Assembly: GCA_946886185.1 (NCBI GenBank) | Contig: CAMPIC010000007.1 | Span: forward strand, 1-17,507 | Direction of reading: 5' to 3' | Source: an uncultured bacterium | GTDB lineage: Bacteria > Eisenbacteria > RBG-16-71-46 > CAIMUX01 | DNA length: 17,507 bases | In this document: positions 8,078 to 15,167 of the stretch, piece by piece | How positions within the stretch are numbered: the stretch's first letter is position 1 | Layout of the letters: each line of letters opens with the position of its first letter | Notes under the pieces: model-generated | Seen by the model: only the letters and a program-made list of their open reading frames with translations | Database searches by the model: none | Told to the model about the DNA's origin: nothing | Position numbers and translations under genes: made by a program

Positions 8078-9594
8078 GCGATCTGAGCGGAATCGTGATC
8101 GAGAATGGCGAGGCGATCGATCGAGACGCAGTTCCCGCGCTTTCTGCCACCGCATTTCGGGAGTTTGTGCTCGGCTCGGTGAGAAGGGGCGGGCGGGTGG
8201 CGGCGCTGTTCGGCGACGTTTCCGACACGGTTTCCCCGGGCGAGCTCGATCTACATGCGGTGATCGCGGATCAGGAGACCGCGTCTCTGGTGCTGGCTCG
8301 CACGCGGATTACGGAGGGAGCGTTCGGCTCGCTCACGCCGGAGTGCACGGAGGTCCACCTCTTCGAACGGGAAATCTGGGAGCAGTACCGATGCACGCCG
8401 ATCGGCCATCCGTGGCTCAAGCCGGTTCGCTTCCAGCGGCCGTTGCGACCTGACCTCGGCGCTGCAGAGCCGCAGACCGTGGGAGTGATGGACTATTACA
8501 GAGTCGAAGGCGACGAGGTTCACGAGGTTGCGGTCGGTCCGGTTCACGCCGGGGTCATCGAGCCCGGTCACTTCCGATTCCAGTGTCACGGCGAGAAGGT
8601 CTTCCATCTGGAGATCTCGCTCGGCTACCAGCACCGTGGGATCGAGCGCCGGATTCCGGGCGGTCCCGATGGCCGGACCGTGCACTACATGGAGACGCTC
8701 GCCGGCGACACCACGATCGGGCACGCTACCGCCTACTGCCACGCCGTAGAAGGACTGGCGCGAGTCCATGCGCCGGCCAAAGCGCAGTTCATCCGTGGAA
8801 TCGCGCTGGAGCTGGAAAGGCTCGCCAATCACGTCGGCGATCTGGGAGCGCTCGCCAGTGACGTAGGATACCTGCCGACCGCGGCGTTTTGCGGGCGGCT
8901 GCGCGGAGACTTTCTCAACATGACCGCGCTCATCTGCGGCAACCGCTTCGGCCGGGATCTGACGCGTGCCGGCGGCGTCCTGTTCGACATCGACGAAGCC
9001 ATTCGAAGCACGCTGCTGTCTCGGTTGGAAAGCGCCGCGCGCGACACTAGAGACGCAGTGAACTTGTTGTGGGACTCTGCCTCGGTGATGTCTCGATTCA
9101 GCGACATTGGACGGCTTTCGGAAGAAACGGCGGAGGATCTCGGCCTCGTGGGGCTGGCCGCTCGCGCCTGCGGACTGTCTCGAGACGTGCGCAGCGACTT
9201 CCCCAAGGGGGTCTACCGGTACAGCCACGTTCCGATCTGCACCTGGGACACGGGGGATGTGTTCGCGCGCGCCTACGTGCGATGGCTCGAGATCCAAAAC
9301 TCGATCCGGTTTCTCCGAGACGAGCTGCACGAGCTACCGAGGGGCGCGATCATGACCTCGGTTCCCGAACTTCGCCCGAACGCAATCGTGGCCTCGCTGG
9401 TGGAAGGATGGCGAGGCGAAATCTGCCACGTCGCGATGACCGGTCCAACGGGACGTTTCTCCAGGTACAAAGTGGTCGATCCGTCTTTCCATAACTGGTT
9501 CGGCGTCGCGATGGCTCTCCGCGGACAGGAGATCTCGGATTTCCCTCTGTGCAACAAGAGCTTCAATCTCTCCTACTCCGGCTTCGATCTCTGA
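8074..9594 (+). CDS. hyfG: HyfG/HycE-like large subunit lacking the Ni-Fe ligands (Ehr-type)
   Basis: A 506-residue soluble fusion of a NuoC-like domain (residues about 1-125, with LFEREIWEQYRCTPIGHPWL) and a NuoD/hydrogenase large-subunit domain (about 140-506, with GPVHAGVIEPGHFRF and LGYQHRGIE). In hydrogenases the first metal motif reads RVCGICGFAH; here the aligned stretch is TLAGDTTIGH, so the two Cys become Ala210 and Thr213 while His217 is kept. The second motif, DPCYSC, aligns with NLSYSG, giving Ser500 and Gly503. No Ni-Fe centre can be held, so H2 catalysis is not expected. The protein stops three residues later, so there is no tail for a maturation protease. This matches Ehr-type complexes. 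The natural substrate or partner is unknown. Confidence 0.93.
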   Translation: MSDLSGIVIENGEAIDRDAVPALSATAFREFVLGSVRRGGRVAALFGDVSDTVSPGELDLHAVIADQETASLVLARTRITEGAFGSLTPECTEVHLFEREIWEQYRCTPIGHPWLKPVRFQRPLRPDLGAAEPQTVGVMDYYRVEGDEVHEVAVGPVHAGVIEPGHFRFQCHGEKVFHLEISLGYQHRGIERRIPGGPDGRTVHYMETLAGDTTIGHATAYCHAVEGLARVHAPAKAQFIRGIALELERLANHVGDLGALASDVGYLPTAAFCGRLRGDFLNMTALICGNRFGRDLTRAGGVLFDIDEAIRSTLLSRLESAARDTRDAVNLLWDSASVMSRFSDIGRLSEETAEDLGLVGLAARACGLSRDVRSDFPKGVYRYSHVPICTWDTGDVFARAYVRWLEIQNSIRFLRDELHELPRGAIMTSVPELRPNAIVASLVEGWRGEICHVAMTGPTGRFSRYKVVDPSFHNWFGVAMALRGQEISDFPLCNKSFNLSYSGFDL

Positions 9595-9668
9595 TGTCCG
9601 GCGGAGGGCAACGTTCCGTGATTCGGCTTCGATGTTCGATGTCTGACGGAGGGCAGCGCTGCGTGATC
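9579..9668. repeat. 45-base imperfect direct tandem repeat across the hyfG stop
   Basis: Two ungapped copies, 9579-9623 and 9624-9668, match at about 36 of 45 positions; both begin CGGCTTCGAT and share GATGTC and CGGAGGG. A third, strongly decayed copy may begin at 9669. The first copy contains the last hyfG codons and its stop. This unusual 111-base spacer is the only sizeable gap in the operon and appears to have arisen by duplication of the hyfG 3' end. Confidence 0.75.
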
Positions 9669-9705
9669 CCGCTCCGACATCTGATTCGTCTCGAGGAGGA
9701 CTGAA

Positions 9706-10464
9706 ATGCTACGCCCCCTCCGGGTCCGCCTGCGCCAGGGCCACCGAACGATGAAGTTTCCCAAGGGAGCGCCGCCCGATCTTCCGGAGCGCTTTCGCGG
9801 GCGTCCTCTCTTCGACGCCGAGAAATGTGAGCCGGGCTGCGGCGATTGCCGCGACGGCTGTCCGACGGGAGCGATCACGATCGAGGGCAAGCCCGCGCTG
9901 GATCTCGGACGCTGTCTATTCTGCACCGACTGTTTGCGGGCGTGTTCGGCGGGCGCGATCTCGTTCACGCAGGAGTACCGGATGGCCACGAGCAGGCGCG
10001 AGGATCTCGTGATCGACGGTAGCGAGTTCGTCCTCGCCGCAAAGCTCGGCGAGGATCTCCGGAAGGTGCTCGGACGCTCGCTCAAGTTGCGACACGTCTC
10101 GGCGGGAGGTTGCAACGGTTGCGAGATGGACACGAACGTCCTCGGAACGATCGGCTGGGACCTGGGAAGGTTCGGGATTCAGCTCGTCGCCTCCCCTCGG
10201 CACGCGGATGGGCTCATCGTCACCGGAGCCGTTTCTGCGAACATGCATGCGGCGCTTCTCAAGACGTATGAAGCCGTCGCCGAGCCCAAGATCGTGATCG
10301 CGGTGGGAGCCTGTGCGATCTCCGGCGGACCGTTCGTCGGCCATGAAGATGTCCACGATGGAGTCACCAACCTCTTGCCCGTCGACTTGTTCGTGCCGGG
10401 CTGCCCGCCGCATCCACTCACCATTCTGGACGGACTGCTTCGGCTCATCGGCGTAATCGAGTAA
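9706..10464 (+). CDS. hyfI: Ferredoxin-fused small subunit (HyfH-HyfI fusion)
   Basis: A 252-residue soluble iron-sulfur protein. Residues 35-90 are a bacterial two-cluster ferredoxin domain: cysteines 41, 45, 48, 52 and 70, 73, 76, 80. The first motif has C-x3-C instead of the usual C-x2-C. Residues about 125-252 are a NuoB/hydrogenase small-subunit domain with all four proximal cluster ligands: Cys136 and Cys139 (GGCNGCEMD), Cys203 (GACAISGG) and Cys233 (PGCPPHP). It should pass electrons from a ferredoxin-type donor toward the HyfG active-site cavity. In E. coli the two domains are separate proteins (HyfH and HyfI). The ATG at 9706 has AGGAGG six bases upstream, the strongest ribosome site of the operon, as expected after a 111-base spacer. 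It is the last gene of the operon. Confidence 0.94.
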   Translation: MLRPLRVRLRQGHRTMKFPKGAPPDLPERFRGRPLFDAEKCEPGCGDCRDGCPTGAITIEGKPALDLGRCLFCTDCLRACSAGAISFTQEYRMATSRREDLVIDGSEFVLAAKLGEDLRKVLGRSLKLRHVSAGGCNGCEMDTNVLGTIGWDLGRFGIQLVASPRHADGLIVTGAVSANMHAALLKTYEAVAEPKIVIAVGACAISGGPFVGHEDVHDGVTNLLPVDLFVPGCPPHPLTILDGLLRLIGVIE

Positions 10465-10493
10465 GGCTCGAAGAGTCGATGAGGCGACGAGAG

Positions 10494-10748
10494 CGTCCTC
10501 TCGCTCCGCCAGAGCAGGTTCCAGAACGGGTGCCGTTCGCTCATGTTGAACGCCACCACGATCAAGATCCCCGCCAAGGTGGACATCGGAATCAGGGTCG
10601 CCCATTTGCCGGATGGCGAACGCGATCGTGAGCGGCAACGCGACGATCCCGACGATGATTCCGGCGATGAGGCCGTGAGTGAAGTTCTGGCGGTATGACC
10701 TTCGCGAAGGACCGTGAGTAGCTTGGGCTCCAGCTTACGGAAGAGGCC
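10494..10748 (-). pseudogene. SulP-family anion transporter remnant
   Basis: On the minus strand three pieces of a SulP permease occur in two alternating frames. Piece one (10748-10698) reads GLFRKLEPKLLTVLREG, the usual pre-membrane N-terminus. After two extra bases, piece two (10695 to about 10600) reads YRQNFTHGLIAGIIVGIVAL then PLTIAFAIRQMG, matching the first membrane helix. Near 10600 the frame shifts and the sequence jumps to TLIPMSTLAGILIVVAFNMS then ERHPFWNLLWRSER, which in intact SulP proteins lies some 250 residues later. There is no STAS domain and no start codon with a ribosome site. Intact relatives transport sulfate, bicarbonate or similar anions; this copy cannot be functional. 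It lies convergent with the hydrogenase-like operon. Confidence 0.75.
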
Positions 10749-10782
10749 GCGACACCAAGACGCGGCCGGGAAGAAGTCGAAA

Positions 10783-11871
10783 TCAGGGACGGAAGCGGGT
10801 CTTTACCGTGCCCCAGCTCGACTGGATGGTCGGCCCGCAGCAGCAGTAGGTGAAGCAGAGCTCCGGATCCGGTTCGTCGACGAAGTGAGTTCCGCCCCGG
10901 GCCACGCACTCGGCCGCCCGAAGGATTTCGCAGCCTTCAGGGTTTTCGCCTTCCAGACAGCAGATCCCGATGTCGCACGCGCCCGGGGAGCAGACGGAAT
11001 TCAGCCCCATGAAGTACCCGCCGGCCGAATCGCATTCGAACTGCGACTGGACGACGCACTCTTCGGGTTCGCCGGGAAGGCAGCAGGCCGCCACCACTCC
11101 GAGGCATGGATCCGGGGAACAGGTCGTTTCGCTGAGCAGCAGTCCTTGCTGCTCCTCGCACGCGAAATCCGGCAAGATCTGACAGCTTCCGTCTTGCAAG
11201 CAGCAGGCGAAGGTAGGGTTGCAGACGAACTCGCCTTCGAGCCCGAACCCGAGCGATCCGAATCGTTCCACGGCCGTCGGGCGGACCGTGCTCCAGAAAC
11301 GCGCCGTATAGTTCGAGTCGAACTGGAAGAGGCTCGGTTCGGCGGCCGCGGCGCCCGCGAACCAGCCGATCTCGAACAGGCGTTCCGAGATCGGCTCCGA
11401 AAAGTCGATCCGAACGGAGGATCCCGATCCAGGAAAGTCCTGCGTGCGATAGATGGTCGCGCCTTCGTTGAATCCGTAATCGGTGACCTGGATCCGCGTG
11501 TCGTCGTAGTCGATGCCGAACTCGACGGACGTGACGCGCGGGGAGATCTGCGGCGGGAACGCGGCCATCACATACCAGATCACGGTATCCGGACTCACGG
11601 CGAGCGTGACGGAAGCCTCTGCGCAATCCTGGAGGTCCGACTGACCCGAGGGGTCGACCGTCGTCGAATACTCGAGATCCGGTCGAGCGTGAAAGAACAG
11701 CTGACCGTGCTCATTGGCGGCTCCGAGAGCCGTGCATGGAACGAGCCCGGCGGTCATGGACGCAATCAAGGCGCCTTGACGAAGACGGCAATGGAGTGCG
11801 CGGCCGGATCCGCGCGAAAGGAACCTGCTCCGCACTCGGAGGCGCTTGTTCACGTGCGATGAGTCTCTCAT
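10783..11871 (-). CDS. Secreted cysteine-rich repeat protein with SWG-type C-terminus
   Basis: A 362-residue exported protein of no known function. Residues about 33-52 (GALIASMTAGLVPCTALGAA) look like a signal-peptide core after a long Arg-rich start. Residues 55-215 are a beta-rich globular region (FGIDYDDTRIQVTDYGFN, FEIGWFAG), of a kind I have seen in secreted proteins of Eisenbacteria-like genomes. Residues 222-340 hold three modules of about 40 residues, each beginning CCL: CCLQDGSC, CCLPGEPEEC and CCLEGENPEGC; the first two end CSPxxC. These are probably disulfide-bonded units. The protein ends SSWGTVKTRFRP. The ATG overlaps the stop of the upstream gene (ATGA), which supports this start and a shared transcript. 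The long Arg-rich n-region leaves open a later internal start. Confidence 0.75.
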   Translation of the reverse strand: MRDSSHVNKRLRVRSRFLSRGSGRALHCRLRQGALIASMTAGLVPCTALGAANEHGQLFFHARPDLEYSTTVDPSGQSDLQDCAEASVTLAVSPDTVIWYVMAAFPPQISPRVTSVEFGIDYDDTRIQVTDYGFNEGATIYRTQDFPGSGSSVRIDFSEPISERLFEIGWFAGAAAAEPSLFQFDSNYTARFWSTVRPTAVERFGSLGFGLEGEFVCNPTFACCLQDGSCQILPDFACEEQQGLLLSETTCSPDPCLGVVAACCLPGEPEECVVQSQFECDSAGGYFMGLNSVCSPGACDIGICCLEGENPEGCEILRAAECVARGGTHFVDEPDPELCFTYCCCGPTIQSSWGTVKTRFRP

Positions 11872-12500
11872 CGGTCAACCCGCCTGATTTCGGATTTTTC
11901 CGTTTCGTCGATCGCGCGGCTTTCCGCGTGTCCCGCGTACGCCTGCTTGATCGATCCCCACGAAGCGTCGATCACCGGTGTGAAATCCAGAGTACCCTCG
12001 CGAAACCAGAGATCCAGCTCGCCGTAAATGATCTCGCCTCGCAACACATAACCGCGGAGATAGGGGCTGTTCTGCACCACCCCCACGCTCAGCTGCGGTG
12101 TGCCTTCAGAGCGCAATTCCAGGAGATAGGGACGGCCTGGGACGAGGTGGATCGCGGGCGAGAAGGTGACGCGAACCGGGCCTTCGAAAAGCGGAGGCAC
12201 CGCTATGGAGCTCGCCGAGCCGACGTTCGCAGTCCGATCGAAGTTCCACACCGTGACGCTCAATCGGGTCTCGGGGCCATCGTTCTGCCGATCGATCCAG
12301 AATTCCGCGAACTCGATCTGCTCCTGGCTCGGCGTGAACTGTTGGAAGACCGGCCCCATGGCCTGGAGGTTCCAGAACAGCGTGGGAACGGGACCGTCGT
12401 TCCACTGATCGAGCACATACTCCTGGGCCGAACAGATGGCGACGCAGGAACAGAGCAAGAGCCCGACGGCTGCACAGCGGAACCGTGAAGGATGATCCAT
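11868..12500 (-). CDS. Secreted beta-rich protein with SWG-type motif
   Basis: A 210-residue protein that I do not recognise by name. The N-terminus MDHPSRFRCAAVGLLLCSCV followed by AICSAQEY is a typical signal peptide with cleavage after about residue 25. The mature part is beta-rich (VLDQWNDGPVPTLFW, FTPSQEQIEFAEFWIDR, HLVPGRPYLLELRSEG, GELDLWFREG), like jelly-roll domains found in exported surface proteins. Near the C-terminus it carries ASWGSIKQAYAG, the same motif as the coupled downstream protein, but here about 23 charged residues follow it. I chose the ATG at 12500 because GGAG lies eight bases upstream and the signal peptide begins there; longer starts would precede the signal peptide with hydrophilic residues. 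Confidence 0.72.
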   Translation of the reverse strand: MDHPSRFRCAAVGLLLCSCVAICSAQEYVLDQWNDGPVPTLFWNLQAMGPVFQQFTPSQEQIEFAEFWIDRQNDGPETRLSVTVWNFDRTANVGSASSIAVPPLFEGPVRVTFSPAIHLVPGRPYLLELRSEGTPQLSVGVVQNSPYLRGYVLRGEIIYGELDLWFREGTLDFTPVIDASWGSIKQAYAGHAESRAIDETEKSEIRRVDR

Positions 12501-12566
12501 AATCTGGACTCCGATCATGGCGATCGTCTTCAACGCGGACGACGACGGGAGAGACCGACGCGGTCG

Positions 12567-12596
12567 ATTGTAATACTGCCTGTCGATGCCGCGCAA
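12567..12596 (-). promoter_or_regulatory. Candidate sigma-70 promoter for the two secreted-protein genes
   Basis: On the minus strand TTGCGC (12596-12591) and TACAAT (12572-12567) are 18 bases apart, about 65 bases before the ATG at 12500. The -10 box is a five-of-six match to the consensus and the -35 box is a four-of-six match. In a GC-rich background this is one of the few such pairs in an intergenic region. Confidence 0.4.
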
Positions 12597-12621
12597 CTTC
12601 GCCGGGTCCGGAGGGAGTGGA

Positions 12622-13869
12622 TCAAGCGTAGAGCCAGAGCGCGATGCCGGCGACGGCGAGAGTCAAGATGGTCACGGGAACTCCGATTCTCGCATGCTCG
12701 CGCCAGCCGATCGGGATGCCTTCGCGCGCCGCGGTTTCCACCACGAGGATGTTGGCGATGCTTCCGACGATGAGGAAGTTTCCGGCGAAGGTGCTGGCCA
12801 GGGCGAGGGTCGGACCTGCCATTGGATGAGTGACCCCGGGAAGCAGGAGCATGATCGCGGGTACGTTGGACACCATGTTGCTCAACACGACCGTGGTGAT
12901 GAGCAAGGTGGGCAAATCATTCAGAGAGATCCCCATGGCGCGCAGGGTCTGTACGCCCAGTTCCGGAAGGCCGGTGCGCTCGAATGCATCGTTGACCACG
13001 AAGAGACCGATGAACAGGACGAGAAGCTGCCAATCGACCAATCCCAGCATGTCGCGTGAACCCACTTTGCGGCTCGTCAAGAGAGCTCCTGCCGCGCCCA
13101 GTGCGACCAGCTCACGCGGCCAGGAAGTGAAGAGGAACGCGACCAGCACGATCGCCGAGACTCCCAGCCCCTTTCCCGCCTGCCACCGATCGAACCTCGG
13201 TCCGCCGCTCTCCGAAGTGGAGCTGTGCCCACTGTCCGGCTCGTTGTGCGAGTCTCGTCCCGTCCCCCAGGACCCGCGCCGGCGATGGTCGAGCGCGAGG
13301 ACTCCCCAGATCACCAATAGGCCAACGACAGTCGGAATCCATGCGACCTTCAGATACTCGAGAAACCCGAGCTGCAGCGCCTGACCCACCAGGATGTTCT
13401 GGGGATTGCCGATCAACGTTGCCGCCGAGCCGACATTCGAGGCGCACGCAAGGGCGAGCAGGAACGGGATCGGATCGAGCTGCCTGCGGCGCGCCATGTC
13501 GATCAGCACCGGCGCGACCGCCAGGCAGACGACATCGTTGGTGAACACCGCGGAGAGGAGCCCCACCATGCCGATGATCGCTCCGATCAGCATCACAGGC
13601 GATATCGGCAGACGCGCCAGGGAAGAGGTCACCTGAACGTAGAATCCGCCCAGCCGGAGCTGCGCGGAGACCACCATCATCCCGAAGAGCAGCGCAATGG
13701 TCGGCACGTCGATCGAATCTTGCGCGTCGAGTACCGACACCGATCCTGCGGCGACCAACGTCAACGCGCCCAGGAGGGCGATTCCGGTGCGATCCATCCG
13801 GAGCGCGGGCAACCGGCCCAGGAGCATCCCCAGATACACGAGAACGAAGACGACCGTAATCAGAGTCAA
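12622..13869 (-). CDS. ArsB/SLC13 (ion transporter superfamily) permease, YbiR-like
   Basis: A 415-residue membrane transporter of the ion transporter (ArsB/NhaD/CitM/SLC13) superfamily. Two inverted half-motifs are visible: SAVFTNDVVCLAVAPVL (about 106-121) with SNVGSAATLIGNPQNILVG (144-162), and LSNMVSNVPAIMLLLP (329-344) with ANILVVE (372-378). These break in the membrane to form the ion and anion site. A hydrophilic linker (195-230, Ser/Gly/His rich) divides the halves, as in ArsB relatives. The substrate cannot be told from sequence; arsenite, dicarboxylate, sulfate or Na+/H+ exchange are family options, and no ars genes are nearby. The start is a TTG at 13869 with an AGAAG just upstream; a GTG ten codons in is an alternative. 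It is divergent from the asparaginase gene. Confidence 0.85.
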   Translation of the reverse strand: MTLITVVFVLVYLGMLLGRLPALRMDRTGIALLGALTLVAAGSVSVLDAQDSIDVPTIALLFGMMVVSAQLRLGGFYVQVTSSLARLPISPVMLIGAIIGMVGLLSAVFTNDVVCLAVAPVLIDMARRRQLDPIPFLLALACASNVGSAATLIGNPQNILVGQALQLGFLEYLKVAWIPTVVGLLVIWGVLALDHRRRGSWGTGRDSHNEPDSGHSSTSESGGPRFDRWQAGKGLGVSAIVLVAFLFTSWPRELVALGAAGALLTSRKVGSRDMLGLVDWQLLVLFIGLFVVNDAFERTGLPELGVQTLRAMGISLNDLPTLLITTVVLSNMVSNVPAIMLLLPGVTHPMAGPTLALASTFAGNFLIVGSIANILVVETAAREGIPIGWREHARIGVPVTILTLAVAGIALWLYA

Positions 13870-14037
13870 TGTCTTCTCGCAGCGAACCTGAACCGCCTAC
13901 CGCGGGGGCCCCATCGTCTGGACCGGCAGCCGCACTCTGCCCAATGCCATGCGCACGATACGTCTCCCGGCGAAGCGCGTCGACGTCTGAAGGGAAGCTG
14001 CTACATCCCCGCGCGCGGTCCGGCTATGATCGGCGGC

Positions 14038-14586
14038 ATGCGCAAGATCATGCTCATGACGACCGGGGGCACCATCGAGAAGACCTACGACGAGCGGACC
14101 GGCGAGCTCTCCAATCGCCAATCCATCGTGCGCCGGATGCTCCGCCGCCTGCATCTGGAAGACACCGAGGTGACCATCCTCGAGCTGATGAGCAAGGACA
14201 GCCTCGACCTCACTCCCGGCGACCGTCATCGGATCGCGGGGGCAGTCGAGCAGCACGCGGGCGCCGGCTCCCAGAGCGACGTCTCCGCGGTCGTGATCCT
14301 CCACGGCACCGACACTCTTCAACAGACCGGGGAGCTCCTCCTGGAGAGAATTCCTCGACCCCGTGTTCCGATCGTGCTCACCGGCGCGCTCCGCCCTTTC
14401 GAGATGAAGCGATCGGACGCGCTCCAGAATTTGAACGAGGCGATCTTCGCTACCGGACTGCTGGAACCGGGAGTGTATTGCGTTGCGCATGGTCGCGCGC
14501 TTCCGTTTCCCGGCGTGTACAAGGACCGCGAACGGGGGACGTTCCGGCTCATCGAAAGCAGTGAGGGACGAGGGCGCGACCAGTAA
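14038..14586 (+). CDS. Single-domain asparaginase-like protein
   Basis: A 182-residue protein matching only the N-terminal catalytic domain of type I/II L-asparaginases. Both catalytic threonine motifs are present: TTGGTIEKTYD at residues 8-18 and HGTDTLQQTGE near residue 90, followed by LTGALRPFEMKRSDALQNLN. Full asparaginases have about 330 residues, but a separate family of 160-190 residue asparaginase-domain proteins is widespread in bacteria, so this is probably complete and not truncated. Asparagine hydrolysis is not proven for that family. Start choice is uncertain: 14026 and 14038 are both ATG and neither has a Shine-Dalgarno sequence. TATGAT at 14025-14030 resembles a -10 box, which would make the mRNA nearly leaderless at 14038. 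The DUF2237 gene follows after 41 bases. Confidence 0.82.
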   Translation: MRKIMLMTTGGTIEKTYDERTGELSNRQSIVRRMLRRLHLEDTEVTILELMSKDSLDLTPGDRHRIAGAVEQHAGAGSQSDVSAVVILHGTDTLQQTGELLLERIPRPRVPIVLTGALRPFEMKRSDALQNLNEAIFATGLLEPGVYCVAHGRALPFPGVYKDRERGTFRLIESSEGRGRDQ

Positions 14587-14627
14587 ACGAAGCCGCAAGG
14601 CCAATTTGCTGTCGGAGGATGTAACGA

Positions 14628-14996
14628 ATGGCCAAGAACGTTCTCGGCGGAGATCTACAATCCTGCTGCCAGGATCCCGTCACCGGGTTCTATCGCGATG
14701 GTTTCTGCAACAGCGGCCCCGGCGACTTCGGCGTCCACGTCGTATGCGCGCAGATGACCGCCGAGTTCCTCACCTTCTCGCGCGCTCGGGGCAACGACCT
14801 CTCCACTCCCGAGCCGGCGTACGGATTTCCAGGTTTGAAACCGGGCGACCGCTGGTGCCTCTGCGCCGAGCGATGGAAAGAAGCCTTCGATGCGGGACAG
14901 GCGCCGCCGGTGGTGTTGGAGGCGACGCACATCTCCGCTCTCGAGTTCATCGATCTCGCGCAGCTGAAAGCGCACGCAGTCTCGTCGAGTACCTGA
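14628..14996 (+). CDS. DUF2237 family protein
   Basis: A 122-residue soluble protein of the DUF2237 family, whose function is unknown. Family signatures are NVLGGDLQSCCQDPVTGFYR, DGFCNSGPGDFGVHVVCA, MTAEFLTFSRARGNDLSTP and GLKPGDRWCLCAERW, and an ending built around ATHISALEFIDL. Conserved Cys residues in the CC, GFC and CLC positions could bind a metal or form disulfides, but this is not established. It is full length for the family. The ATG at 14628 has GGAGG about nine bases upstream. It probably shares a transcript with the asparaginase-like gene, and a strong terminator follows about 110 bases downstream. Confidence 0.93.
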   Translation: MAKNVLGGDLQSCCQDPVTGFYRDGFCNSGPGDFGVHVVCAQMTAEFLTFSRARGNDLSTPEPAYGFPGLKPGDRWCLCAERWKEAFDAGQAPPVVLEATHISALEFIDLAQLKAHAVSSST

Positions 14997-15106
14997 TGGA
15001 CTCGGTGGCTTCACCCGAGGAGCTTCCCGGGGCATGAGAACACCGCGAAGCCGTGACGCCCTCCGCTTTTGGAAGTGTGCGCGCTTTGATGTGTCTCTTC
15101 ATGAGA

Positions 15107-15141
15107 ACGGCGCCAGCTGTTTAAACCGGCGCCGTCTTTTT
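15107..15141 (+). terminator. Rho-independent terminator
   Basis: A perfect eight-base-pair GC-rich stem, ACGGCGCC (15107-15114) with GGCGCCGT (15128-15135), closes a 13-base loop. After one C it is followed by five T (15137-15141). On the minus strand no T-run follows, so it works for plus-strand transcripts, presumably the asparaginase-DUF2237 unit. Confidence 0.8.
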
Positions 15142-15167
15142 GTCATGGGCCGATGCTCTCGAGTGTC

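Noticed and set aside
10488..10503. Hairpin CGAGAG-CGTC-CTCTCG just after hyfI as a terminator
   Set aside because: The stem is only six base pairs and no T-run follows; it lies in the coding remains of the SulP pseudogene, so it is likely chance.
14038..14586. Asparaginase gene as a truncated pseudogene
   Set aside because: Its length and ending agree with the known single-domain asparaginase-like family, and both catalytic Thr motifs are intact.
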